Source: Baffinella frigidus (Eukaryota > Cryptophyceae > Cryptomonadales > Baffinellaceae). Taken from it: DNA of 11,501 nucleotides. The DNA is taken from NCBI GenBank assembly GCA_026770585.1, contig MU647395.1, positions 10,450 to 21,950 on the forward strand, in the 5' to 3' direction. A program made the position numbers and the translations under genes. The notes below the pieces were generated by a model. That model had not been told where the DNA came from and did not search any database. It was given only the letters and a program-made list of their open reading frames with translations. This document shows positions 1 to 6,324 of this stretch, piece after piece. The number at the start of each line of letters is the position of its first letter. Positions within the stretch are counted from its first letter, which is position 1.

Positions 1-167
1 CCCACACCCTACACCCTACACCCTACGTCCTACACCCTACACCCTACACCCTACACCATCAACCCTCAAACCTCACCCCTCAACCTTCAAGCCTCAACCC
101 TACACTACACCTTACACCATCAACCCTCACCCCTCAAGCCTCAAGCCTCAACCCTACACCTTAAAAC
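1..167. repeat. CCCTACA-type telomere-like minisatellite
   Basis: Degenerate 7-bp units of the form CCCTACA, with CCCTCAA and CCTCAAG variants, fill the window start. The strand shown is C-rich. It ends about 40 bp before a possible + strand exon at 208, the same arrangement as the C-rich tract before the exon at 3142. The units are too degenerate and are mostly CCCTACA rather than CCCTAAA, so I read it as an internal minisatellite and not a chromosome end. Confidence 0.85.
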
Positions 168-207
168 CTACAGCCGAAATGGTGCACCCTGAACCCTGGA
201 AGGTCAG

Positions 208-277
208 GCTGAACCGCGAGCGGATGCTTGCCGAGGTCGAGACGGACCCGCGGTGCATCTCCAGCGAGAGAGCCACG
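208..277 (+). CDS. Possible coding exon, product unknown
   Basis: After an acceptor-like TCAG ending at 207, a frame begins with one split base and reads L-N-R-E-R-M-L-A-E-V-E-T-D-P-R-C and on to A-T before a GT at 278. Third positions are mostly G or C, as in the better supported exons. The frame stays open to a TAA at 368-370, so the 3' boundary is uncertain and the GTCCGT donor is weak. It ends in phase 0, which would allow joining to the methyltransferase exon at 1437, but nothing in it is diagnostic of that family. It could be an upstream exon of that gene, an exon of another gene, or chance. Confidence 0.35.
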
Positions 278-470
278 GTCCGTCGTCCCACCTTAGCCTT
301 CACTGAAGAGAGGACGGGCCCGTGGGCACGTGCGGGCTTATATCTCCTTATAGTGGACGTGACTGTGTAAAGTCACTCCGGCCATCCTACATGGGGTAGT
401 ATCCCCAGACACCCCCTAGAACCCGACCCTTCTTTCCGGCGAGGTGTTTATAGATCAACGTCCTGAAAAT

Positions 471-583
471 CGGGCAGTTAAGCCTACGGTATTGCCGTAG
501 GCGCCTAGGGGGGGTCCTACAAAACATTAGGTCCTGGGAGCCCTACGGCCTACCGTAGGCAATACCGTAGGCCTAACTACCCG
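471..583. mobile_element. Small inverted-repeat element (MITE-like)
   Basis: About 113 bp. The left terminus reads CGGGCAGTTAAGCCTACGG and the right terminus is its near-perfect reverse complement (CGGGTAGTTAGGCCTACGG when inverted). Both arms continue through TATTGCC for about 26 bp in all. The interior holds the CCTAGGGGGGGTCCTA motif that also sits in the core of the TACAGGGG MITE family. No coding capacity, so it would be non-autonomous. No target duplication is clear. Confidence 0.7.
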
Positions 584-590
584 GTGTTGC

Positions 591-648
591 GGACGTGACC
601 CGATTCGTCAGGACGTGACCCGATTCGTCAGGACGTGACCCGATTCGT
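591..648. repeat. 20-bp tandem repeat, three copies
   Basis: Three consecutive copies of GGACGTGACCCGATTCGTCA (591-610, 611-630, and 631-648 with the last two bases diverged). The copies are identical over their shared length, so the triplication looks recent. It starts 8 bp after the end of the 471-583 element. Confidence 0.95.
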
Positions 649-1000
649 TTGCGCGGGGACGGAGACCGCCCCGGCAGGCCGTTGGTCCTTGTTTGCAAAT
701 AACCCCTGTGATAGGGCATAGGCCTACAGTAGGTTGCATGTTTGGGAAAGGACGCGCCGCCTCGCACTTTCAGAGGGTTCACAAAAAGTGTCTCTCTCAC
801 TTTTCTCAAGATCCAATTCCCAGAATAGCTTTGCTTCTGACTTTCTTCTATCTGACTGTCTTATTCTGGACTGCATACGTGTACTACTGGGTATGTATAC
901 GTCTAAGCAGTGTCGTGGTCGGAGTTCCCCATGCTACCCTCCTACCCGCACTACCCACACATCCGGAGCTGTAGCGAGATGTGGTGGAGGTCAGAAGTGA

Positions 1001-1150
1001 ATCTCATCTCGAAAGATAACCGAATCAGTTCCCTAATTAGCGTTTTCATTTAATTAGAAGGCCTAATTAACTTGACCATGCCCCAACTGATTTCTCCTAT
1101 TCAGCCTCTCGCTGAAAAGGACCTGATTCAGTTATCTTCCGAGATGAAAT
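1001..1150. mobile_element. 150-bp inverted-repeat element (MITE-like)
   Basis: The 32-bp termini 1001-1032 and 1119-1150 are inverted copies matching at about 28 positions, built around ATCTCGAAAGATAACCGAATC on the left. The interior is AT-rich with TAATTAG repeats, unlike the GC-rich surroundings. The right end, GAGATGAAAT, is also the first 10 bp of a repeat found again at 1411, immediately before the methyltransferase exon at 1437. Confidence 0.7.
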
Positions 1151-1176
1151 CCAAGCCTGTGTGCTGGTGAAGATGC
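1141..1176 (+). repeat. Duplicate of the exon-1437 acceptor region
   Basis: This segment matches 1411-1446 at 31 of 36 positions by eye. The 1411-1446 copy contains the proposed 3' splice site (GTGCAG) and the first codons of the exon at 1437. In the 1141 copy the AG is changed to TG, so it cannot serve as the same acceptor. It begins inside the right terminus of the 1001-1150 element. Confidence 0.75.
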
Positions 1177-1436
1177 GCCCCCCCGCAGGAATATACCTTG
1201 CCCCTCCCCCCTCCCCCCTACGCCTTCTGGCTGCAGGCTCGGCAGGGCGACGGGCGCGAGATTCGGCAGGTGAATCTAATTTCGGAACACCACAGAATCT
1301 GTCCCGCTATCTTGGGCTCCCCACGCGGAAAGTAGGGGTGTATATGCTATTTTAGGCATCAAATGATGCTATCTTACGGCTTTTTATCAGGAGAGATTCT
1401 GGTCTGTTGCGAGATGAAATGCAAGGGTGTGTGCAG

Positions 1437-1514
1437 GTGAGGATGCGGGGGAATGGTGGGAGTATGTCCTCGATCATGAACGAAACCTTGAAGAAAGACT
1501 GGACTGAGTTCGAG
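1437..1514 (+). CDS. Methyltransferase exon a
   Basis: 26 codons in phase 0. It follows a GTGCAG acceptor and ends at GAG before GTCACT. It contains S-M-S-S-I-M-N-E-T-L-K-K-D-W-T-E-F-E, resembling the stretch just before the V-x-V-x-x-L-E segment of algal FkbM-like proteins. An alternative 5' boundary is the TATCAG ending at 1390, which also stays open into this frame. Confidence 0.55.
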
Positions 1515-4500
1515 GTCACTCCCACCCGGCACCCCTCCTCAACCCCGCCAAGGGGATTCCATATGGGAGGCGCAACCTGTTTTCGGATAGTGTACCCTCC
1601 CTGGGGATTTGGGCCGTTTTGAATAAATCGATACGTAATTTCCGTTTTTGTGCTCTCTTACGATTCACATTTGCGCGCCCCCCCCCCTTCCCCCGTCTCA
1701 TGCCACTCCCCCGTGGCGCTGCGCCGTCCGATTCCAACCCTGAAGCCGAGCCGAGATTCTCAACATCTCACACACATCTTGAGAATCTCGGCTTCCGCAA
1801 TTGCCCCCCCCCCCTCCCCCCTTCTTGCCCCTGCCGAAGTTACATCAAGTAGGTACATTGGAATATCTCCGCAAGATAGCATCCGAGGCGGGCCCAATCG
1901 CGTGCTACTAATCAGTACCACGCAATGATCTATCTCGGGAACAAGGAAAGCTGATCCACCGAACTGGAGTATCTACGACCCCTCGAGTTCACCACAAGTG
2001 GCCGGTACGTTGACTTTTGAAAAACGCGCGAGCAGGTGGAGTGCCTCCCGCTCGAGATGCTCCTCGCTGAGTACGCGCCCTCCCTGTTTCACCACTCCTC
2101 GACCACTGTTTGACCACTGTTTGACCAAGAGGTATGTTTACCAACAAAAAAACAAAACATCCCCTTGGTTTCACCACGGCTTGTCCACGGTTTGACCATG
2201 TCCTCGCAGAATACGCGCCCGCCCCCGAGCAAGCCCTTCCTTCTCCGCGACACCAAAGAGTGGTGTACAGGGATACCTCGTGTGCAGGAACAACGTTGCA
2301 GAAATACGCAACCCATTCGACCCCTGCGTGTTCTTAATTTAGTACCACAGGGTTTTCTAAACGCGAGATTTGGTCAACCCTCTTGTACTAATTTAAGAAC
2401 ACTACAACCGACCGACCCTCGAGCAAGAAGGTTCTGATAGGCGAGGCATCCCCGTAGAGAGTGTCCTGGGACACAGCAGTGCATGCAGAGACTGCACCAA
2501 TCAAAAGGTTGCTGGCACCAAGGCAGCGCGGAAGCCTCAACTTGTGGGCGTATCCCATATCAGGCTGATCCATCGCCCTTTTTGAATGTGATTTCAAGCG
2601 TTTTGTACGGAGTTGGTCACGTGTCTGCCCGAAAAGCGGGCGGACACGTGACCAAACATCTGAAAGTTACTACACGTGTACAGCTCCGCGGGGTTTGACA
2701 AGGGTGGTTGATGCGCCTGGTGTGGTGTGAGCAGGTACGGAGTGAACATTTCGAAGGACCGTATCTTCATCAAGATCGACACCGAGGTGTTTGCGTTGGG
2801 AACTTTGGGTTAGGCTTGGGAGCTCTACACCCTACACCACACACCCTTAACCCTGAACAATGAACCCTAAACCCTGAACCCTAAACCCTGAACCCTAAAC
2901 CCTGAACCCTAAACCCTGAACCCTAAGACCTAAGCCCTAAACCCTGAACCTTAAACCCTGAACCTTAAACCCTGAACCCTAAAACCAAAACCCTAAACTC
3001 TAAGCCCTAAGCCCTGAACCCTGAACCCTGAACCCTGAACCCTGAACCCTGAACCCTGAACCGCAAACCGAAACCCCTAAACCTTACACCCCAAACCCTA
3101 CACCGCAAAGCATTACCCTGAACCCGAACCCCTGGATGTAGGGAGCGGAAGCGATGATCGTGCCCGCTCTGCTCTCCTGGGTCAAGGGCGCGCCGAACAT
3201 CAACAAGCCCACGGTTTTCCTCTCCATGCACAGCAAGGCCGACAAGGTACGCAGAGATGTTTGGCCATGAAGAGATTTTTGACCATGAATAGGAGTTGAC
3301 TTTGGCCTGTTGACGTTCGTCAACTTTTGGGTTCGGTCTGTTCTGAGAACACCCCATTTGGCCCTGCACGTACCATCAGTACAGGGGCACCTCGCTCATA
3401 AGAAAGCGCCACCCCCTTGGACCCTACAGTAGGCCTATGCGCAGGGCCCTACGGTGGTCCTAGGGGGGGGGGGGGGAAGCATGGCTTTTCTGCAAAACCA
3501 GTTCCGGTGTCCGCCTATGTTGAGAGCTCGAAGAACCTAAAGGACCTAAAGGACTAGATGTTTCTTACAAGGTGGGTGCCCCTGCAGGCGCAGCGCGCTC
3601 AGATCGCGGAGTTCCTGAACCTGTTCCCCTTCTTCGCGGCGCTCCCCGCGCGCAACTCGCGCACACTCCGCCCCGCGTACTACGACACCGGGCGCTGCAA
3701 GGCCGGCGTGGCCCTGCACGGCAACGCGAGGGGCGACGTGTTCACCGTGGAGATGGTGTGCGAGTGGTGCGACTACCTGCTGGTTGCGGACGACGCGCGG
3801 GCCAAGGCCCTGTGCCCCGACGATACAGGGGTACCTCGCTCATAAGGAACCGCCCCCCCCCCTAGGATCACCGTAGGACCCTGGGCGTAGGCCTACTGTA
3901 GGGTCCTAGGTTGGGGCAGTTTCTTGTGAGCGAGGAACATGTACCCCTGTAACTCCACTACAGGGGTACCTCGCTCATGAGAAACGCCAATCCCCCAAGG
4001 ACCACATTAGGGCCTCACGCATAGGCCTACTGTGGGGTCCTAAGGGGAGGCGGTTTCTTATGAGCGAGGCACCTCAGAGAAGACCCAACCCTGGGGAAAC
4101 GCTCCGTTCTTATCAGAACCGTTTCTTGTGGACAAGGTTCCCCATGTAGGTCCACGCGCAGCGCAAAGTCGGACCAGCGATCGCAGACTGGCACCCAGGC
4201 ACCACACGCGAAACAGTTTGCCTTAAAGCATCTGTAAATAATTAGCACACATAAAAAAACGAATCAACACAAAATATCGGCGCGGGGCGCGCCGCCTGCA
4301 CCCCTGAGCCTCTCTCGGCCCAGGGGGCCGCAGGCCCCACCCCGCCTCACGCGACGCCTGTCTCGGCCTGAGAGCGCACCACTGCCCCAGGAGAGGTGCG
4401 GCGGGCGGGCGTGTCCCCGCCCGCGCGGCCCTGGCCCCTGCTTACTTAAAAAAAAACGCCCAACCCCTGCTTACTTGCGGGGACCAGGCACACACAACAC

Positions 4501-5265
4501 TCGCCGCTCGCTACGGGCCTGCCCGAGGCGGGCCCGTGCCTACAGGGTTTCCTCGCTCATAAGGAGCCAACCCCCACCCCAGGACCACCGCAGGCCTGGC
4601 TAGGCCTACTGTAGGGTCCTAGGGGGGTGCGGCGCATTATGAGCGAGGTAGCCCTGAAGACGGCGTCCTCTCACGCGCATGCCCCCTGCTTGCAAGCAGG
4701 GGCACACGGCCTTCTTGCAGAGCCTGCCGGGACGCGTCTCTCGCCCGGAAGCAGAGAGCGATATCACTCCGAGGTCTGGATGGAACCGGCTCCGAGAGTA
4801 CAGGGGTACCTCGCTCAGGAGGCGGCGCTTCCCCCCAGGACCCTACCGTAGGCCAATAGACCTACGGTGGTCCTAGGGGGTCTGCGCCTCCGTATGAACG
4901 AGGTACCCCTGCAGAGAGCCGGATCACTTCGAGCCTCTAGGGACCCGACTCTCATCGTAGAAAGCCAGATCACTGAGAGGCGCTACAGGGGTACCTCGCT
5001 CACAAGAAACCCCCGCCCCCTAGGACCCTACAATAGGCCTATGCCCAGGGCCCCATGATGGTCCTAGGGTGGTCCTAGGGGGCTGGCGGTTTCTTATGAG
5101 CGTACCCATGTAGAGAGGAGCAGGACTCAGACAGGCGGGGCTGCCGCCGGCTGGGGGACGGTAGGCTCCTTGGAGTCCTTCGAGCTGCACACCTCTTCGG
5201 TCCGCGCCGAGGCGGCGGGAGACGTGGTGGCCTTCGGTGCTGCTGCGTCCAGGCCCCTGGGATAG
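1437..5265 (+). CDS. FkbM-like methyltransferase, C-terminal part, multi-exon
   Basis: The exons are 1437-1514, 2036-2070, 2735-2786, 3142-3246, 3588-3830 and 5131-5265, joined in phase for 215 residues and a stop. FkbM-family enzymes are SAM-dependent O-methyltransferases, often acting on sugars or glycans; the substrate here is unknown. The diagnostic block is I-F-I-K-I-D-T-E joined across an intron to G-A-E-A-M-I-V-P-A-L, then K-P-T-V-F-L-S-M-H. This corresponds to the family's K-I-D-x-E-G-A-E motif and the strand after it. Upstream, V-E-C-L-P-L-E-M-L-L-A-E-Y matches the family's segment before that motif. The SAM-binding D-x-G-A-N-x-G part is not in the window, so the gene is incomplete at its 5' side. 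No signal peptide or membrane segment is seen. The gene converges with the CW/HARE gene. The family call is firm, the last exon junction less so, because a MITE terminus forms its 5' side. Confidence 0.65.
1515..2035 (+). other. Methyltransferase intron after exon a
   Basis: 521 nt between GTCACT and GAGCAG. It holds C-runs, the hairpin at 1750-1792 and no convincing exon. ORFs at 1516-1737, 1619-1852 and 1650-1928 are proline- or arginine-rich reads of C-runs. Confidence 0.5.
1750..1792. repeat. 14-bp inverted repeat (hairpin)
   Basis: GCCGAGATTCTCAA (1750-1763) pairs perfectly with TTGAGAATCTCGGC (1779-1792) across a 15-nt loop, within an intron of the methyltransferase model. It may be the remnant of a small inverted-repeat element. 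Confidence 0.85.
2036..2070 (+). CDS. Methyltransferase micro-exon b (35 nt)
   Basis: It follows GAGCAG and precedes a GTACGC donor. It codes V-E-C-L-P-L-E-M-L-L-A and two bases (GA) that combine with the first base of the next exon to make Glu. The resulting L-L-A-E-Y-G-V-N joins smoothly into the K-I-D-T-E exon, which is the main support for such a short exon. The family consensus here is a hydrophobic strand followed by L-D/E-x-L-L. Confidence 0.6.
2201..2220 (+). repeat. Decayed duplicate of exon b 3' end
   Basis: The 20 bp match 2061-2080 at 18 positions, covering the last codons of exon b and its GTACGC donor. Here the donor GT has become AT, so the copy is dead. Neighbouring GGTTTCACCAC and TTTGACCA words are also repeated around 2085-2130 and 2165-2200, so the duplicated region was probably larger. 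Confidence 0.65.
2328..2402. mobile_element. 75-bp inverted-repeat element
   Basis: GTGTTCTTAATTTAGTAC at 2328-2345 matches the inverted 2385-2402 at 17 of 18 positions. Weaker pairing extends both arms to about 27 bp. It lies in the 664-nt intron between methyltransferase exons b and c and has no coding capacity. It is probably a miniature transposon. Confidence 0.75.
2613..2655. repeat. Strong hairpin containing CACGTG
   Basis: TTGGTCACGTGTCTGCCCG (2613-2631) and its inverted copy (2637-2655) match at 18 of 19 positions with a 5-nt loop. Each arm contains the G-box hexamer CACGTG. It sits in the intron upstream of the exon at 2735. It could be a compact transposon end pair, a structured intron element, or a bHLH/bZIP site pair; the sequence alone does not decide. 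Confidence 0.85.
2735..2786 (+). CDS. Methyltransferase exon c, K-I-D-T-E half motif
   Basis: 52 nt between GAGCAG and a GTGTTT donor. It reads Y-G-V-N-I-S-K-D-R-I-F-I-K-I-D-T-E after one split base. The conserved FkbM motif is interrupted exactly after T-E; its G-A-E half is the start of the next exon at 3142. Both junctions are phase compatible. Confidence 0.75.
2823..3128. repeat. CCCTAAA/CCCTGAA minisatellite in an intron
   Basis: Alternating CCCTAAA and CCCTGAA units, later pure CCCTGAA, form most of the 355-nt intron 2787-3141 of the methyltransferase gene. The tract is C-rich on the coding strand and runs nearly up to the TGTAG acceptor, so it can serve as the pyrimidine-rich stretch before the 3' splice site. 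Confidence 0.9.
3142..3246 (+). CDS. Methyltransferase exon d, G-A-E half motif
   Basis: Exactly 35 codons between TGTAG and an AAG/GTACGC donor. It begins G-A-E-A-M-I-V-P-A-L-L-S-W-V and contains K-P-T-V-F-L-S-M-H, the strand and Ser-Met-His segment typical of algal FkbM-like proteins. G/C dominates third positions. This is among the clearest exons in the window. Confidence 0.8.
3380..3476 (+). mobile_element. Truncated copy of the TACAGGGG MITE
   Basis: It has the left terminus TACAGGGGCACCTCGCTCAT and the shared core (ACCCTACAGTAGGCCTATG and GGTGGTCCTAG). It then ends in 14 G's without the right terminus. It lies in the intron between methyltransferase exons d and e. Confidence 0.8.
3588..3830 (+). 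CDS. Methyltransferase exon e
   Basis: 81 codons after a CCTGCAG acceptor, strongly G/C-ending. It contains I-A-E-F-L-N-L-F-P-F-F-A-A-L and later V-F-T-V-E-M-V-C-E-W-C-D-Y-L-L, plausible as the variable C-terminal part of the methyltransferase. The last two or three codons (T-G) come from the left end of a MITE, whose GTACCT can act as the donor. Unspliced, the MITE gives V-P-R-S and a stop at 3843-3845. Confidence 0.7.
3824..3951 (+). mobile_element. TACAGGGG MITE, copy 2, full length
   Basis: It runs from TACAGGGGTACCTCGCTCAT to the inverted end GTACCCCTGTA, about 128 bp. TA at both ends is consistent with the TA target duplication of Tc1/mariner-type elements, giving CAGGGG...CCCCTG as the true termini. 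The core includes GTAGGCCTACTGTAGGGTCC. It lacks coding capacity, so a transposase would have to come from elsewhere. It overlaps the 3' end of methyltransferase exon e. Confidence 0.85.
3959..4077 (+). mobile_element. TACAGGGG MITE, copy 3
   Basis: It begins 7 bp after copy 2 with TACAGGGGTACCTCGCTCAT. The right end is degraded (GAGCGAGGCACCTCAGAG in place of GAGGTACCCCTGTA). A further degraded right terminus may lie at 4119-4148. Confidence 0.8.
4078..4540. other. Gene-free intron stretch with short direct repeats
   Basis: This part of the last methyltransferase intron goes from AT-rich (about 4235-4280) to very GC-rich (4280-4440) and holds no supported exon. CCCCTGCTTACTT occurs at 4435-4447 and 4464-4476, 29 bp apart. 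GCGGGCGGG and CCCGCCCGC form a hairpin near 4400-4425. The ORF at 4027-4248 reads through MITE and intron sequence and is not supported. Confidence 0.5.
4541..4657 (+). mobile_element. TACAGGGG MITE, copy 4 (diverged)
   Basis: Left end TACAGGGTTTCCTCGCTCAT; core AGGCCTACTGTAGGGTCC; right end GAGCGAGGTAGCCCTGA. Both termini carry mismatches, so it is an older copy than copy 2. Confidence 0.75.
4683..4702. repeat. Perfect 20-bp palindrome
   Basis: CCCCTGCTTGCAAGCAGGGG is perfectly self-complementary with no loop. Its half-site CCCCTGCTT recurs in the direct repeats at 4435 and 4464. It lies between MITE copies 4 and 5. Confidence 0.9.
4799..4913 (+). mobile_element. TACAGGGG MITE, copy 5
   Basis: Left end TACAGGGGTACCTCGCTCAG; core ACCCTACCGTAGGCC and CCTACGGTGGTCCTAG; right end GAGGTACCCCTGCA, where the terminal TA is CA. 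Flanks on both sides carry a related motif (AGAGAGCGATATCACTCCG before, AGAGCCGGATCACTTCGAG after), so copies 5 and 6 may have spread inside a longer duplicated unit. Confidence 0.85.
4984..5112 (+). mobile_element. TACAGGGG MITE, copy 6
   Basis: Left end TACAGGGGTACCTCGCTCAC. The core is followed by a doubled GGTCCTAGGGT unit. Right end GAGCGTACCCATGTA has lost a few bases. It ends 18 bp before the proposed last methyltransferase exon. Confidence 0.85.
5131..5265 (+). CDS. Last methyltransferase exon (proposed)
   Basis: It follows GACTCAG in phase 0. It reads T-G-G-A-A-A-G-W-G-T-V-G-S-L-E-S-F-E-L-H and on to a TAG at 5263-5265 (44 residues). The 5170-5255 part has strong G/C third-position bias. 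Assignment to this gene rests on phase and order only; no family motif is present. An acceptor at GGTAG (ending 5167) is the alternative boundary in a different phase. Confidence 0.45.
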   Translation, partial: TGGAAAGWGTVGSLESFELHTSSVRAEAAGDVVAFGAAASRPLG

Positions 5266-5269
5266 TGGA

Positions 5270-5446
5270 GGGGTTAGGTTTGGGGTTTGGGGCGTGGGGT
5301 TTCGGGTGTGGGGTTTGGGGTGTGGGGTTTGGGGTGTGGGGTTTGGAGTTTGGGGTTTGGGGTTTGGGGTTTGGTGTGTGAGGTTTGGGGTGTGGGGTTT
5401 GGGGTTTGGGGTTTGGGGTGTGGGGATTAGGGTGTCGGGGTTAAGG
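5270..5446. repeat. GGGTTTG/GGGTGTG minisatellite
   Basis: Seven-base units TTTGGGG and TGTGGGG alternate irregularly; the strand shown is G-rich. It starts directly after the proposed methyltransferase stop. Such runs are candidate G-quadruplex formers. Confidence 0.9.
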
Positions 5447-5596
5447 TCACTCGGCGAGAAGGCCCTTGATACCAGGAGAAGCCCACGGTAGGCCAGTCTC
5501 CCTGTGAGGCTAGGATCGCCCTACGAGCACTCTGCGCCCTTGCTTTCGAGTAACCCCTGTGGGAGCGTCACCGCGGTTCCAGTGGCAGGCAACTAT

Positions 5597-5677
5597 TTAG
5601 GGTGTAGGGTCCAGGGTTCAGTGTTTAGGGTTCCGCGTTCAGGGTTTAGGGTGTAGGGCTTAGGGTTTGGGGTTGAG
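5597..5677. repeat. TTTAGGG-like minisatellite
   Basis: Degenerate TTAGGGTG, TTCAGGG and TTTAGGG units, G-rich on this strand. The unit mix differs from the neighbouring tract at 5270, so the two probably expanded separately. Confidence 0.85.
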
Positions 5678-5766
5678 GAACACGCAAGTGTGCGCGAGTT
5701 GCGCGGTGGCGGCGGCCAAGAGAGCGCTCGCGCGAGGGGCGGTGAGGGTGGGGGTGGCAACCCGGG

Positions 5767-5938
5767 TTCAAGGTGGGGCGGCAACGCGGGTGCGTGTGAG
5801 GACTGCCTCACCAAGAGATCCCCGCGTGTGGGAACACATCACCAACAGTGTTCACGGGTCGATGGTGGGGTGGCAAGGTGCGTGGGAGGACTGTCTCACG
5901 AGGAGAACACCTCGTGTGGGATCACACCATCATCATCA
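5767..5938. repeat. 84-bp tandem duplication, two copies
   Basis: 5767-5850 and 5851-about 5938 share the order of GGTGGGG, GGCAA, GTGCGTG, GAGGACTG, CTCAC, CGTGTGGGA and ACAC with scattered changes. The second copy runs into a CAT/CTT trinucleotide microsatellite just downstream of the CW/HARE stop codon. Confidence 0.7.
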
Positions 5939-5953
5939 TCTTCTTCTTCATCA

Positions 5954-6324
5954 TCAACAGTTGTCACAGTGCGGGGAGAGGGGACGGCACCGCTGGAGGG
6001 TCGCAGCCAGCGAAATCGCCTCGAGGAGCGGCGCCACGGCCGACGCCGCGGCGAGGTTGATCTTCGCCTCCACAGCCGTGGCCAGCGAGCGCACGCGCGG
6101 CGTGAGGTGCGGGGACGGGGCGACGGAGACGGGCGCGGCGGGGGTGAGGGAGAGGGAGGGCGCGGGGGAGGCGGATGTGCGGGAGGAGTTGAGGGTGGGG
6201 CGGAGCGCGGGGGAGGGCGTGGCGGAGGAGGAGGAGGTGGGTTTCGTGGAGGCGAGGGGGGAGGGGAGGGAGGCGCGGGAGTTGTCGTGGAGGCCCCAGT
6301 CGCGGAGGCCGTACACGCCTTTGC
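5954..6324 (-). CDS. CW/HARE exon 7, HARE wing and tail
   Basis: It begins after CTACAG with the last two bases of Gly, then K-G-V-Y-G-L-R-D-W-G-L, the conserved wing end of HARE domains. A Ser/Pro/Ala-rich, probably disordered tail follows, ending C-D-N-C and TGA at 5954. A further intron before the end cannot be excluded (GT at the CAGCG/GTGCCG site near 5990). Confidence 0.7.

Larger units (their letters stand above)
278..1436. other. Non-coding stretch with small transposons
   Basis: No convincing exon is visible. ORFs at 693-974 and 734-1000 lack the G/C third-position bias of the supported exons, and their region is comparatively AT-rich. The stretch holds two inverted-repeat elements (471-583, 1001-1150), a 20-bp triplication (591-648), and a fragment at 1141-1176 that duplicates the start region of the exon at 1437. 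It may be an intron if 208-277 belongs to the methyltransferase gene. Confidence 0.5.
5266..5953. other. Convergent intergenic region
   Basis: It lies between the stops of the two convergent genes. It holds two G-rich minisatellites (5270-5446, 5597-5677), an 84-bp tandem duplication (5767-5938) and a CAT/CTT microsatellite (5925-5957). The 5447-5596 segment has no supported exon. I see no clear polyadenylation signal for either gene, so the 3' ends of both transcripts are undefined. Confidence 0.5.

Noticed and set aside
1-167. Real telomere at the window start
   Set aside because: Units are mixed and mostly CCCTACA rather than a uniform CCCTAAA, and similar tracts occur inside both genes, so an internal minisatellite is the simpler reading.
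591-648. CRISPR-like array
   Set aside because: The three 20-bp units are directly adjacent with no spacers, in a eukaryotic context.
2089-2316. - strand reading through 2000-2300 (G-R-V-L-S-E-E-H-L-E-R-E)
   Set aside because: The + strand gives a phase-consistent methyltransferase micro-exon here with the expected family residues, so the - strand reading is a shadow.
3007-3369. - strand ORF of 120 codons
   Set aside because: Antisense of exon d plus a repeat-derived Phe/Arg/Val/Gln/Gly tail from the minisatellite.
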